The notes: generated by a model from the letters alone, not told the origin. Positions 1 through 9,276 are shown, counted from the first letter of the stretch. The stretch is DNA of 51,766 nucleotides from Chryseobacterium sp. Leaf405 (GCF_001425355.1 NZ_LMQN01000004.1:50809-102574); one strand, 5' to 3'. Program-made: numbers and translations.

Positions 1-25
1 TTACCGAAAACACTTATAATCTTAG

Positions 26-98
<73 letters not shown>

Positions 99-187
99 AT
101 ATTGGATTGCAAATGTACGACTTTTTTTTAATAATCCTAATTTTTCTTTTAAATAAAGGACTTTTATGAAAACTATTTTAATATTCG

Positions 188-195
188 TATCTTTG
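188..195 (+). promoter_or_regulatory. -7 promoter element of the tsaC-type gene
   Basis: TATCTTTG matches the Bacteroidetes sigma-A -7 consensus TAnnTTTG. The element ends 4 nt before the ATG, so the predicted start of transcription falls at or next to the start codon and the mRNA would be leaderless or nearly so. No convincing -33 TTTG is visible. Confidence 0.5.
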
Positions 196-199
196 AAGT

Positions 200-811
200 A
201 TGGCAAAAATATTAAAAATATATCCTGACAACCCCCAGGAAAATCTTATTAATGAGGTAATTAAAACTTTGAATAATGGTGGATTAATTATTTATCCGTC
301 CGATACGATTTATGCACTTGGATGTAATATTTTTGATGTAAAAGCTATGGAAAAACTAGCTCAAATCAAAAAAATGAAATTGGAGAAAGCCCAATTTTCA
401 ATTATTTGTAACGATCTCAGCCATCTTTCAGATTTTACAAGACCAATCGACACGTCGGTTTTTAGGTTTTTAAAAAGTCATCTTCCAGGACCTTTTACCT
501 TTATTTTGGATGCTAATAAAAGTTTACCTTTAGCCTATAAAGGCCATAAAACAATTGGTATCCGTGTACCGGATCATCCGATTCCACAATTGATTGTTGA
601 AAAATTAGGACATCCGATTGCATCAACTTCCATTAAAGATGATGATGAAGTGTTGGAATATTCCACAGATCCCGAACTTATTGCAGAAAAATATGACCAT
701 TTGGTGGATATTGTCATTGATTCAGGTTACGGAGATAATGTTGCTTCTACCATCGTAGATCTTACTTCTGGCGAACCGGAAATTATAAGACAAGGGAAAG
801 GAATTATCTAA
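200..811 (+). CDS. L-threonylcarbamoyladenylate synthase (TsaC/Sua5/YrdC family)
   Basis: Makes threonylcarbamoyl-AMP from threonine, bicarbonate and ATP, the first step of the t6A37 modification of ANN-decoding tRNAs in the cytoplasm. The 203-aa protein is a single YrdC domain: an early segment LIIYPSDTIYALGCN (about residues 29-43), a KKMKLEKAQFSII segment in place of the usual K-R-P-rich nucleotide loop, and the C-terminal STIVDL...IIRQGKG block (about 182-201). It lacks the extra C-terminal Sua5 domain, so it is the short TsaC type. The ATG at 200 is preferred; an in-place TAnnTTTG box just upstream implies an almost leaderless message. It is followed 80 nt later by yaaA on the same strand. 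Confidence 0.9.
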   Translation: MAKILKIYPDNPQENLINEVIKTLNNGGLIIYPSDTIYALGCNIFDVKAMEKLAQIKKMKLEKAQFSIICNDLSHLSDFTRPIDTSVFRFLKSHLPGPFTFILDANKSLPLAYKGHKTIGIRVPDHPIPQLIVEKLGHPIASTSIKDDDEVLEYSTDPELIAEKYDHLVDIVIDSGYGDNVASTIVDLTSGEPEIIRQGKGII

Positions 812-891
812 TCAAATATCGATATTAAGAGGGTGAATTGATTTTATAAAAAATTCACTTATAAAAATATATTCAAATTTTTTATTTTTTC

Positions 892-1650
892 ATGAAAATA
901 GTAACATCTCCTGCGAAATTAATGAACGTAGAAAACTCAACCGATCTGTTGAAAACCACTACCCCAAAGTTCATTGAAAATGCAGCATTTATACAAACTT
1001 ATCTAAAAGAAAAATCACCGAAATATCTTTCCGAGCTCATGGAAATTTCGCCGAAACTGGCAGATGAAAACTGGGAAAGAAATCAAAAATGGAAAGCAAA
1101 ACCGACTGCAAAAGAATCTGCTCCTGCTATGTTTGCATTTACTGGCGAAGTTTATAGAGGTTTAGATGCTAAAACGTTAGACAAAAAAGCAGTAGATTAT
1201 TTACAAAAAAACTACAGAATATTATCCGGATTATACGGATTACTGAAACCATCTGATAAAGTGATGCTTTACCGACTGGAAATGGGAAGACCTTTCGTAT
1301 TTGATGAATACAAAAACCTTTACGAATTCTGGAGAGAAAAAATTACAGAACAATTAAATTCTGAAATGAAAAAGAATGAAATTCTTTTAAATCTTGGAAG
1401 CAACGAATATTTTAAAGTAATCGACCGCAAAAAATTGAATCATACAGTAATTGATTTTGATTTTTATGAATTGAAGGAAGGAAAACTTAAAACCATCGTG
1501 GTTTATACAAAACATGCAAGAGGTTTGGTGGTAAGATTTTGTGCTGAAACCAATGCACAAACTTTGGATGATGTAAAAGCTTTCAACTACGAAGGCTATA
1601 GAATTGATAAAGAAAAATCTACTGATCTAAAACTGGTTTTCACGAGATAA
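892..1650 (+). CDS. yaaA: Peroxide stress protein YaaA (UPF0246/DUF328)
   Basis: A 252-aa protein that is full length for the YaaA family, which in E. coli lowers free intracellular iron during hydrogen peroxide stress and binds DNA. Recognised from the N-terminal MKIVTSPAKLMN signature, the central FTGEVYRGLDA and RILSGLYGLLKPSDKVMLYRLEMG blocks, and the C-terminal KHARGLVVRF and FNYEGYRID segments. The stop codon is immediately followed by the prmC ATG with no intergenic base, so the two are very probably co-transcribed and translationally coupled. The link between oxidative stress and release-factor methylation is positional only. A loose GTGAATT...AATTCAC inverted repeat lies in the 80-nt gap upstream, of unknown meaning. 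Confidence 0.92.
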   Translation: MKIVTSPAKLMNVENSTDLLKTTTPKFIENAAFIQTYLKEKSPKYLSELMEISPKLADENWERNQKWKAKPTAKESAPAMFAFTGEVYRGLDAKTLDKKAVDYLQKNYRILSGLYGLLKPSDKVMLYRLEMGRPFVFDEYKNLYEFWREKITEQLNSEMKKNEILLNLGSNEYFKVIDRKKLNHTVIDFDFYELKEGKLKTIVVYTKHARGLVVRFCAETNAQTLDDVKAFNYEGYRIDKEKSTDLKLVFTR

Positions 1651-2502
1651 ATGACGATTTCAGCATTCAAAAAACATTTTAAAACAGATCTTTCTGAAAT
1701 ATATACAGATTCGGAAAGTGATTTTTTATCTTCAATTTTTATTGAAAAAATTATCGGATTCAACAATTTTGATCAGAGAAGATTTTCTGAACAGGAAATA
1801 TTAATTCAGGATGAAAAACAGCTGTTGAACATTATTTCAGAATTAAGAACTAATAAACCTTATCAACATATTTTAGGAGAAACTGAATTTTACGGAATGA
1901 AATTTTTCATCAATGAAAACGTTCTGATTCCACGTCCTGAAACGGAAGAATTGCTTGAATTGGCAATTGAAAAAATTAAAAATTCATCATTAATTATTGA
2001 TAAATTAAAAATTCTCGATATAGGAACCGGAAGCGGAATTATCCCTTTGGTTTTAAAGAAATATTTTCCACAGGCTGAAGTGACTTCGATTGATTTTTCT
2101 GAAAAAGCGTTGGAAGTTGCCAGAAAAAATGCAGATTTTCATCAGCTTGAAATTAACTTTATTCATGCGGATTATCTGAGTTTTGATTTGAATGAAAATT
2201 TTGATATCATTATTTCAAATCCACCTTATATCGCACTTGATGAAGAAACCGAAATCGAATATTCTGTAAAAGGATTTGAACCGACAATGGCACTGTTCTC
2301 TCCCACTTCCGATGCATTGATTTTTTATCGAAAAATTGCCGAAGATTCTAAAAAATATATGAAGGAAAACGGATTATTATTTTTGGAAATCAATCAGAAA
2401 TTAGGTCCGGAAACATTGGAATTGTATCTTAATGATTTTTCAGAGGCATTTTTACTAGAAGATTTATCTGGAAATGACAGGTTTGTTTGTGGAAAAAAAT
2501 GA
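1651..2502 (+). CDS. prmC: Peptide chain release factor N5-glutamine methyltransferase
   Basis: Methylates the GGQ glutamine of release factors RF1/RF2 using S-adenosylmethionine. The 283-aa protein has the usual layout: a helical N-terminal substrate domain (about 1-100) and a Rossmann methyltransferase domain with motif I LDIGTGSGIIPL (about 128-139) and the catalytic NPPY motif (ISNPPYI, about 190) characteristic of amide-nitrogen methyltransferases. RPETEELLE ahead of motif I is also typical of PrmC. The start codon directly abuts the yaaA stop. A Rho-independent terminator follows the gene, making prmC the last gene of this transcript. Confidence 0.95.
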   Translation: MTISAFKKHFKTDLSEIYTDSESDFLSSIFIEKIIGFNNFDQRRFSEQEILIQDEKQLLNIISELRTNKPYQHILGETEFYGMKFFINENVLIPRPETEELLELAIEKIKNSSLIIDKLKILDIGTGSGIIPLVLKKYFPQAEVTSIDFSEKALEVARKNADFHQLEINFIHADYLSFDLNENFDIIISNPPYIALDEETEIEYSVKGFEPTMALFSPTSDALIFYRKIAEDSKKYMKENGLLFLEINQKLGPETLELYLNDFSEAFLLEDLSGNDRFVCGKK

Positions 2503-2536
2503 TCAAAATAAGATATTTTAAATATCATAAAGTATA

Positions 2537-2570
2537 AAATCCGGTTCACTTTTTGAGCCGGGTTTTTTTT
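2537..2570 (+). terminator. Rho-independent terminator after prmC
   Basis: CCGGTTCA and TGAGCCGG form an 8-bp stem (one G-T wobble) around a 5-nt loop, followed by a run of eight T. Confidence 0.85.
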
Positions 2571-2773
2571 GTATTTTTTAAATACGAATTTCTGAATTCG
2601 CCCATTTTTCTGTTCAAGTATTCTTTTTTTAGGAAACAAAATTTATACATTTTCATCTTGGTTATACGATTAACATATTTTTAATATTATTTAGAAAACC
2701 CTTTAAAATCAATGAATAAAAGATCTTTTTAAGAAAAATTTCACAACAGAATGATTTGTTTTAAATATTTATA

Positions 2774-2781
2774 TATATTTG
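2774..2781 (+). promoter_or_regulatory. -7 promoter element of the pectate lyase gene
   Basis: TATATTTG fits TAnnTTTG. A TTTG at 2755-2758 could be the -33 element, although the 15-nt spacing is shorter than usual. The predicted start site (about 2785) lies inside the palindromic operator that follows. Confidence 0.55.
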
Positions 2782-2782
2782 A

Positions 2783-2798
2783 GTGTAATCGATTACAC
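2783..2798 (+). promoter_or_regulatory. Perfect 16-bp palindrome, LacI-family-type operator
   Basis: GTGTAATCGATTACAC is an exact palindrome with a central CG, the form typical of LacI/GalR-family operators. It begins 2 nt after the -7 element and covers the expected transcription start, a position suited to repression. No LacI-family gene is present in this window, so the regulator must be encoded elsewhere. Confidence 0.6.
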
Positions 2799-2840
2799 AT
2801 TAAATAATTCATTTTAAAACAACTTAAAAATTAATAATCT

Positions 2841-5342
2841 ATGAAAAAGATCTTGATTTATTTTATGATGCTTTTCAGTCCATTTCTGCTGAAAGCACAG
2901 GTTACAATTACTCAGGCAACCGGCTGGTTGGAATCCGCTTTTATAAAATGGAATCCTGTAAACGGTGCCGACAGTTACAAAGTTTATTACACAGGAGGAG
3001 GCTTTACCGATAAATTAATTGACACCCAATTAATTAGAAGTTACGGATCATATTTCAGAGCAGATCTGTTAGGATTAAGCGCCGGAAATTATACGATTAA
3101 AGTCGTTCCGGTAACAGGAAATGTAGAGGGTACTGCTGCTGTTTCGGGCTCAGTAACCGTTCTTCCACACGATAGAAACGGGTTTGCACACAATAATGCA
3201 AGAGTTCCCGGAGCATATAATCTTAACGGAACTTTAAAGACAAACGCTGTCGTTCTGTATGTTACACAAGACACAAAAAATACTGTTTCTCTGAACGTTA
3301 CAGGAGCAAATACAAATCCTTGTGTCGGACTGCAAACGATTTTAGACGGCTTTAAAAAAGGATCTGATACAAGACCTTTAGTTGTAAGATTAATTGGAAA
3401 TGTGACAGATCCAAGTTATCTTCTGAATGGTGATGTAGTGATTGAAAATAAAAATACGGATGCAAGTTCCATTACTTTTGAAGGGGTGGGCTCTGATGCA
3501 GTGGTAAATGGCTGGGGAATCCGTATAAAAAATGCTACCAATATCGAAGTAAGAAATCTTGGATTTATGCTTACTGATGCTTCGGAAGGTGACAATTTAA
3601 GCTTACAACAGAATAACAGTTATATCTGGGCTCACAATAATGATTTATTCTACGGTGCTCCAGGATCAGATGCCGATCAGGAAAAAGGCGATGGAGCGTT
3701 GGATGCTAAAAAATCTACAAATGTTACTTTTTCTTACAACCACTTTTGGGATAACGGAAAAAGCTGTCTGTTGGGTTTAAGTGAAGGAACAACTGCGGGT
3801 CTGTATATTACCTATCATCACAATTGGTTTGATCATTCAGACTCCAGGCACCCGAGAGTTCGTTATTATTCGGCTCACGTTTATAACAACTATTATGACG
3901 GAAACTCTAAATATGGCGTAGGCTCTACATTAGGTTCTTCAGTTTTTGTGGAAGGAAATTATTTTAGAAATGCTAAATATCCAATCCTTACCTCAAAACA
4001 GGGAACAGATGTTGCCAATGGTGCTCCAGGTACTTTTTCAGGTGAAAATGGCGGTGTGGTGAAAGCATTCAATAATTATATGATTGGTCAGACGGCATTT
4101 ATCCCTTACAATTCTTCGACAGCAGCGAGTCATTTTGATGCGTATGTTGCGACTACAAGAAGTGAAGTATTGGGGAGTACAATTAAAGCTCTTCAAGGAA
4201 ATGGTACCTATAATAACTTTGACACAAATACTTCATTGTATGTAAATTCTTTGGTTCCGGATTCTCCGACTGCAGCAAAAGATAAAGTGATGCAATATTC
4301 CGGAAGAGTTTCGGGTGGAGATATAAGCTGGACCTTCAGTAATCCGAATGATGACACTTCTTCTTCTGTGAATACAGGATTGATGGCCATTTTACAAAAT
4401 TATGCTTCTTCATTAGTTTACGTACAGGGAATTACTTCAGCACCTGCAAGTTCTCAGACACTTACTATTCCGTCAAATAATGATCAGACTGTAACTGTCG
4501 GAACTGCCATTACACCAATGGTTTTCACTTGGGCCGGAACAGCAACTGATGCAACCGTAACAGGTTTACCGGCTTCGGGAATCAGCTTTGTTAAAAATAC
4601 TTCAGCAAAAACAATTACAATTTCCGGAATACCAACAGCAGATCTTGATTTTACTATAACAACATCAGGTTCAGCGGGAACAGCGGTTTCAGGAACGGGA
4701 AGTATTACTGTAACTCCTGGAACAGGAACAAATCCTACAGGAAATGAAATTCACAATTTCTCTGTTTCTAACCTTACAAGTTCATTCTACACGTTCACGT
4801 CTGCCAACATCAATTCTACGGACGGAACTGCAACTTATGATGGATTAACTTTAACGAAACGTCTGAAATTAGAATCAGCAACAGGAATTACGTATAATAC
4901 AACGGCAACATCATCATTAACATTGGTTTTCGACCCTACATTCAGCGGAACAGTTAAAGTAGATAATGTTTCTTATACCGCCTCTTCAGGAATTGTAACG
5001 ATTCCAACGGTAGCTGCAGGTTCACACTCTATCACGAAAGGAAGTGTTGCTAATCTTTTCTATATTAAAACACAATATATTGCTTCCACCGTTCTAAAAA
5101 CACAGGAAAGTACTATTTCAGAAAAAGTAAAAATTTATCCTAATCCGGTTGAAACAACTTTTAGCATCAATATTTCTGATCCAATTGAGCAAATTGTCAT
5201 CACCAACAACATTGGAGAAGTGGTAAAAAATATCAGAGGAAATAATAAAACCATTGATATAAGTAGTCTCCAGAGTGGAATTTATTTTGTTCAGATTAAA
5301 ACCAATAAAGGAAGTTCTACTCAAAAAATTATTAAGAAATAA
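2841..5342 (+). CDS. Secreted pectate lyase (PL1-like) with T9SS type A sorting domain
   Basis: Predicted to cleave polygalacturonate by beta-elimination at or outside the cell surface. The 833-aa protein has a signal peptide (1-19, ending LLKAQ), a fibronectin-III-like domain (about 20-110), a right-handed beta-helix pectate lyase domain (about 135-455), a beta-rich stretch resembling an Ig-type module (about 540-625), a second beta-sandwich that may bind carbohydrate (about 635-750), and a T9SS type A C-terminal domain (about 765-833: KIYPNPV..., ISSLQSGIYFVQI, ...KIIKK). The motif DGALDAKKSTNVTFSYNHF and YHHNWFDHSDSRHPRVR (about 324-340, with the Arg expected to act as base) are diagnostic of PL1-type lyases. 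It is a single-gene transcript, with a LacI-type operator in front and a terminator behind, so likely induced by a pectin-derived sugar. No SusC/SusD pair sits beside it. Confidence 0.9.
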   Translation: MKKILIYFMMLFSPFLLKAQVTITQATGWLESAFIKWNPVNGADSYKVYYTGGGFTDKLIDTQLIRSYGSYFRADLLGLSAGNYTIKVVPVTGNVEGTAAVSGSVTVLPHDRNGFAHNNARVPGAYNLNGTLKTNAVVLYVTQDTKNTVSLNVTGANTNPCVGLQTILDGFKKGSDTRPLVVRLIGNVTDPSYLLNGDVVIENKNTDASSITFEGVGSDAVVNGWGIRIKNATNIEVRNLGFMLTDASEGDNLSLQQNNSYIWAHNNDLFYGAPGSDADQEKGDGALDAKKSTNVTFSYNHFWDNGKSCLLGLSEGTTAGLYITYHHNWFDHSDSRHPRVRYYSAHVYNNYYDGNSKYGVGSTLGSSVFVEGNYFRNAKYPILTSKQGTDVANGAPGTFSGENGGVVKAFNNYMIGQTAFIPYNSSTAASHFDAYVATTRSEVLGSTIKALQGNGTYNNFDTNTSLYVNSLVPDSPTAAKDKVMQYSGRVSGGDISWTFSNPNDDTSSSVNTGLMAILQNYASSLVYVQGITSAPASSQTLTIPSNNDQTVTVGTAITPMVFTWAGTATDATVTGLPASGISFVKNTSAKTITISGIPTADLDFTITTSGSAGTAVSGTGSITVTPGTGTNPTGNEIHNFSVSNLTSSFYTFTSANINSTDGTATYDGLTLTKRLKLESATGITYNTTATSSLTLVFDPTFSGTVKVDNVSYTASSGIVTIPTVAAGSHSITKGSVANLFYIKTQYIASTVLKTQESTISEKVKIYPNPVETTFSINISDPIEQIVITNNIGEVVKNIRGNNKTIDISSLQSGIYFVQIKTNKGSSTQKIIKK

Positions 5343-5365
5343 AATTGATTATTTTTATACTAATT

Positions 5366-5394
5366 GCCGTCTCAGTTTCTGGGGCGGTTTTTTA
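5366..5394 (+). terminator. Rho-independent terminator after pectate lyase
   Basis: CCGTCTCAG and CTGGGGCGG pair over 9 bp (two wobbles) around a TTT loop, followed by six T. Confidence 0.85.
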
Positions 5395-5401
5395 TTAAAC
5401 A

Positions 5402-5428
5402 AAAAAGTCAGCAAAATTTGCCGACTTT
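5402..5428 (-). terminator. Rho-independent terminator of the parE-parC-rhomboid operon
   Basis: On the minus strand AGTCGGCA and TGCTGACT form an 8-bp stem (one wobble) with a short AT loop, followed by a T-run. It faces the terminator of the convergent pectate lyase gene. Confidence 0.8.
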
Positions 5429-5448
5429 CGTTTATATATTAATGATTT

Positions 5449-6111
5449 TTAACCAATTCTCTTTCTTATAAAGATTTCATAACTTAGATACATTAATGGA
5501 AGTGACATGACTCCCAGAAAAAATATATTTTTCATTGCAAGCTGCGGAAATATTAACACAGAATAGACAAGTCCAAATACAGCTCCTCCTAAATGCGCGG
5601 CATGACCAATATTGTCATTACTTCTAGGATATAACATACTATACACGGAATATCCAAAGTAAAGAAATCCAAAAATATAACCAGGAATACTCAACTCAGG
5701 AGGTAAGAAAATAATTCCGATTTTTGTAAGCACAGGATCTAAAGAAACACTGGCAAAAATAATTCCGGCAACACCTCCACTTGCTCCTATAGCTGAATAC
5801 CAACTTTGATTTTTATATATTAAAAGTGATAATAGATTTCCCAATATAATTGATCCGATATAAATCGTTAAAAATCCGCCTACTCCAAAATCTGACAATA
5901 CTGCCGGACCAAATGAAAACAAAACAAACATATTCAACACCAAATGCATAATATCTGCATGAAGGAAACCTGCAGAAAGCAGACGAATATATTCTTTTCG
6001 ATATACTATTGCCCCTACATTAAATTTATATTTTTCAAAATTCGGACTTCCATTTGGTGCAACAAAGCTTATAATCGCCGTTATTGCTATAACTAATATT
6101 AAAATGTTCAT
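5449..6111 (-). CDS. Rhomboid family intramembrane serine protease
   Basis: A 220-aa inner-membrane protein with about six hydrophobic segments. The catalytic dyad is visible: Ser111 in GASGGVAG and His173 in AAHLGGAVFG. The oxyanion-stabilising HxxxN motif is His56-LVL-Asn60 in the second segment. It therefore should cleave membrane proteins within or near the bilayer; the substrate is unknown. It starts 3 nt after the stop of the upstream lipoprotein gene and is the last gene before a terminator, so it is probably co-transcribed with the topoisomerase IV genes, a link that may only be positional. Confidence 0.92.
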   Translation of the reverse strand: MNILILVIAITAIISFVAPNGSPNFEKYKFNVGAIVYRKEYIRLLSAGFLHADIMHLVLNMFVLFSFGPAVLSDFGVGGFLTIYIGSIILGNLLSLLIYKNQSWYSAIGASGGVAGIIFASVSLDPVLTKIGIIFLPPELSIPGYIFGFLYFGYSVYSMLYPRSNDNIGHAAHLGGAVFGLVYSVLIFPQLAMKNIFFLGVMSLPLMYLSYEIFIRKRIG

Positions 6112-6114
6112 TTC

Positions 6115-6684
6115 TTATTTAATTTTTTGAATAGGAATTCCTCCGGAATCACCATTTCCCGTAGGAATCATTCCACTTTTAATGTAAAATTTACCTTCTC
6201 TGTTATACAAAAAGTAATCCAAATCAATTCCGGTATCTTCGCCTTCAGTTACAATTTCAGGTAAAAATTTGATTGCATTATTTTCTTTATCCGTCTTCCC
6301 AAAACTTCCGTACACATGATGCATTCCTAACTTTAATGTATCATTTGGCTTTTCATACCAAAGATAAAAATGTCCGTCCTCAGAAGAGGCTAATACCAAT
6401 TTTGCTTTCAGCTTTGTTCCGTCATTTTCTCCTGCATAATCGATATAATCAAGGAAATATTCTCCCTTCCACTTTGCAAAATCCTTATCCTCGACTTCTT
6501 CATAATCCAAATCAGATTTTACATTTTCCGTTTCTGAATCAGTGAATTCTTCTGGCTGAGAAATTTTAGCAGAATCAATAACTGTATTGACGGTTGATTC
6601 CGTTTTTTCTATTTTAGCTTCTTCTTTTTTACAGGAAAAACTTATGACAGAAAATACAATAATGGGAAACAGTATTTTTTTCAA
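6115..6684 (-). CDS. Predicted lipoprotein of unknown function
   Basis: A 189-aa protein with a lipoprotein signal (MKKILFPIIVFSVISFSC, Cys18 in the lipobox) followed by an acidic, low-complexity linker rich in Glu, Lys and Asp (about 20-65) and a compact C-terminal domain (about 68-189) beginning AKWKGEYFLDYIDYA, with predicted beta strands. I do not recognise the family with certainty. It lies 18 nt after parC and 3 nt before the rhomboid gene, so it belongs to the same operon. Localisation to the cell envelope is supported by the lipobox; a function cannot be assigned. Confidence 0.75.
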   Translation of the reverse strand: MKKILFPIIVFSVISFSCKKEEAKIEKTESTVNTVIDSAKISQPEEFTDSETENVKSDLDYEEVEDKDFAKWKGEYFLDYIDYAGENDGTKLKAKLVLASSEDGHFYLWYEKPNDTLKLGMHHVYGSFGKTDKENNAIKFLPEIVTEGEDTGIDLDYFLYNREGKFYIKSGMIPTGNGDSGGIPIQKIK

Positions 6685-6702
6685 TTTGTGTTTTTATTTT
6701 AA

Positions 6703-9276
6703 TTATTCTTCAATCTTCTCATCACTTGAGAACAAATTTCCGATCACCGCATCTTCATCCATTGGTTCAGGCTCTTCATACGCTTCAATTTCCTCTTCTT
6801 CAGGTTCGGGAATAGTAATGTTAATTGATTTTACCTTAAATTTCGTGAATTGATTTCCAATTGCTTTTATTCCTTTTACAGTAATAAATTCATCAATATT
6901 GATGGTTTCAGGATCACGGTCTTTCCCTTTATCCTTCGCAAAAGTAATATCGGCGGTCGCTCCGTTGGCAACAATTACATTTTCGATAAAAGATTTCGGA
7001 TGTTCTGAAGGCATAAAGGTCTGAACGTTGGTATTATTTTCAAATAAGAACCTTTTAATAAAATAAATATCTTTTTCGCCATCGTAATAAATACACGTTA
7101 CCGGCTGCTGTGGTTTCCATTTTTCAAGAACAAGATATTCGTCATCGAAACGGTTTCCAAGATCAAAACTTACTAATTTTGCTTCTCCGTTTGTATTGAT
7201 GGTAAGGATTTTATCGTCACCTTTAAAGTTCCCTAATAAAGTGCCTCTTCCGTCCGCATTCAGCCTTCTCACGGTATCATCAAACCAGATTTTTCTCGGT
7301 GCCAATGTAGAAACACCTTCTTCCTTTAAGTCAACTTTTTTGATGGCATATTTTGTCACCAGATTCCCTTTAGAATCACGACCTTTAATCGCTAATTCCG
7401 AAAAATCGATGTCCATCTTATTTTTTCTGATTCTTGGGTTTGGCTTTAACAAAACACTCACGGTTTCCGCTTCACCATTCGGATTTGCCGAAAAATAAAG
7501 TGTTTCAGAGAATTTTTTATCTGAAGCCAAAGGATAATCTGTATTTCTTGTCACACCCGTCACTGAAAAGCGTTTCATATAATAAGGCCCGTCTCTTCCT
7601 TCACGATAAATCATGTTGTAGACTGTTCTTTTATCGTTTTTCTTCCAGATGGCAACATGAAGAATATCTTTACCAATGAAAGTTTTAGCCTCCACTTTCA
7701 CAACTTTCATACTTCCGTCTTTTCTGAAAGTAATAATATCGTCGATGTCTGAACAATCGAATAAATACTGATCTTTTTTCAAAGAAGTTCCGATGAAACC
7801 TTCCTCAAAATTGGCGTAAAATTTCTCATTCGCAACAGCAACTTTTGTCGCATCAATCGTATCAAAAATTCTAAGTTCAGTTTTTCTCTGTCTGTCTTTT
7901 CCGTATTTTTTTTGAATATTTAAATAATAATCAATCGCATACTGAATCAGATTCGCCAAATGATGTTTTACCTGCTCGATTTTACCTTCAAGTGCCGCAA
8001 TATTTTCTTTAAATTTATCTAAATCGAATCTAGAAATTCTCTTAATTCTGATTTCCGTTAGTTTTAAAATATCCTCTTCCGTAACCGCTCTTAAAAGATG
8101 TTTAGTATGAGGTTTTAATCCTGCATCAATTGTTTTGATAACATCTTCCCAGGTTTCTACTTCTTCAATATCGTGATAAATCCTGTTTTCAATAAAAATT
8201 CTTTCCAATGAAGAAAAATGCCAGCTTTCCTGTAATTCGTGAAGTTCGATTTCAAGCTCTTTTTTAAGCAGAGAAACCGTATGATCTGTATTTCTTCTTA
8301 AAATCTCGGAAACATTCAGGAACATCGGTTTGTCACCGACAATTACGCAAGCATTTGGAGAAATGGTAACCTGACAGTCGGTAAATGCATACAAAGCATC
8401 AATCGTTTTATCCGGCGATGAATCATTTGGAAGATGAATCAGAATTTCAACTTTATCTGAAGTATTGTCTTCAATTTTTTTGATCTTGATTTTCCCTTTC
8501 TCATTCGCTTTCAACACAGAATCAATTAAATCGCCTGTATTTTTTGAAAAAGGAAGTTCCGTAATCATCAGAGTATGTTTATCTACCTGATTGATTCTTG
8601 CTCTGGCTCTTACTTTTCCTCCTCTGTGACCGTCGTTATATTCGGAAACATCTAAAAATCCGGCAGTTAAAAAATCCGGAAATAGTTCAAACTTTTTACC
8701 TTTAAGATGAGCAACAGAAGCATTAATTAATTCATTGAAATTGTGTGGAAGAATCTTTGTGGAAAGTCCGACTCCAATTCCTTCAACTCCTTGTGCCAGA
8801 AGTAGAGGAAATTTAACGGGAAGGTCGATCGGTTCGTTATTTCTACCGTCATAAGATTTCGCCCATTCTGTCGTTTTTGGGTTAAAAACCACTTCTAATG
8901 CAAAAGGCGTTAATCTGGCTTCAATATATCTCGCAGCTGCAGCAGAATCTCCTGTGTAGATATTTCCCCAGTTTCCCTGAGTATCAATCAACAGCTCTCT
9001 CTGCCCGATTCCTACCATTGCATCTGTAATAGAAGCATCACCGTGAGGGTGATATTTCATAGTATTTCCGACAATATTGGCAACTTTGTTATAACGGCCA
9101 TCTTCCAGCTCCCGCATGGAATGCATGATTCTTCTCTGAACAGGCTTAAAGCCATCAAAAACCGACGGAATTGCCCTGTCTAAAATTACATAAGAAGCAT
9201 AATCAAGAAACCAGTCTTTGTACAGCCCGGAAACTTTTTTTAAGCTCCCACCTTCATGCGAGTGTTCTTCTATCAT
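6703..9276 (-). CDS. parC: DNA topoisomerase IV subunit A
   Basis: Breakage-reunion subunit of the type IIA topoisomerase that decatenates chromosomes. The 857-aa protein begins LYKDWFLDYASYVILDRAIPS, followed by GFKPVQRRIM and the winged-helix motif around Tyr117 (AAARYIEARLTP), the tyrosine that bonds to DNA. A coiled-coil tower region (about 430-480) and an acidic C-terminal tail (EPEEEEIEAYEEPEPMDED) follow. It is called ParC rather than GyrA because it is paired with an upstream ParE-like B subunit and lacks the GyrA-box repeats of a full GyrA C-terminal domain. In the quinolone-determining region the sequence is HPHGDASITDAM, with Ala81 where E. coli ParC has Ser80 and Asp85 where it has Glu84. 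The ATG directly follows the stop of the 160-aa gene. Confidence 0.92.
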   Translation of the reverse strand: MIEEHSHEGGSLKKVSGLYKDWFLDYASYVILDRAIPSVFDGFKPVQRRIMHSMRELEDGRYNKVANIVGNTMKYHPHGDASITDAMVGIGQRELLIDTQGNWGNIYTGDSAAAARYIEARLTPFALEVVFNPKTTEWAKSYDGRNNEPIDLPVKFPLLLAQGVEGIGVGLSTKILPHNFNELINASVAHLKGKKFELFPDFLTAGFLDVSEYNDGHRGGKVRARARINQVDKHTLMITELPFSKNTGDLIDSVLKANEKGKIKIKKIEDNTSDKVEILIHLPNDSSPDKTIDALYAFTDCQVTISPNACVIVGDKPMFLNVSEILRRNTDHTVSLLKKELEIELHELQESWHFSSLERIFIENRIYHDIEEVETWEDVIKTIDAGLKPHTKHLLRAVTEEDILKLTEIRIKRISRFDLDKFKENIAALEGKIEQVKHHLANLIQYAIDYYLNIQKKYGKDRQRKTELRIFDTIDATKVAVANEKFYANFEEGFIGTSLKKDQYLFDCSDIDDIITFRKDGSMKVVKVEAKTFIGKDILHVAIWKKNDKRTVYNMIYREGRDGPYYMKRFSVTGVTRNTDYPLASDKKFSETLYFSANPNGEAETVSVLLKPNPRIRKNKMDIDFSELAIKGRDSKGNLVTKYAIKKVDLKEEGVSTLAPRKIWFDDTVRRLNADGRGTLLGNFKGDDKILTINTNGEAKLVSFDLGNRFDDEYLVLEKWKPQQPVTCIYYDGEKDIYFIKRFLFENNTNVQTFMPSEHPKSFIENVIVANGATADITFAKDKGKDRDPETINIDEFITVKGIKAIGNQFTKFKVKSINITIPEPEEEEIEAYEEPEPMDEDAVIGNLFSSDEKIEE

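Noticed and set aside
6703..9276. Annotation of the A subunit as GyrA
   Set aside because: It is adjacent to a ParE-like B subunit and its C-terminal region is a divergent acidic tail without repeated GyrA boxes, which fits topoisomerase IV.
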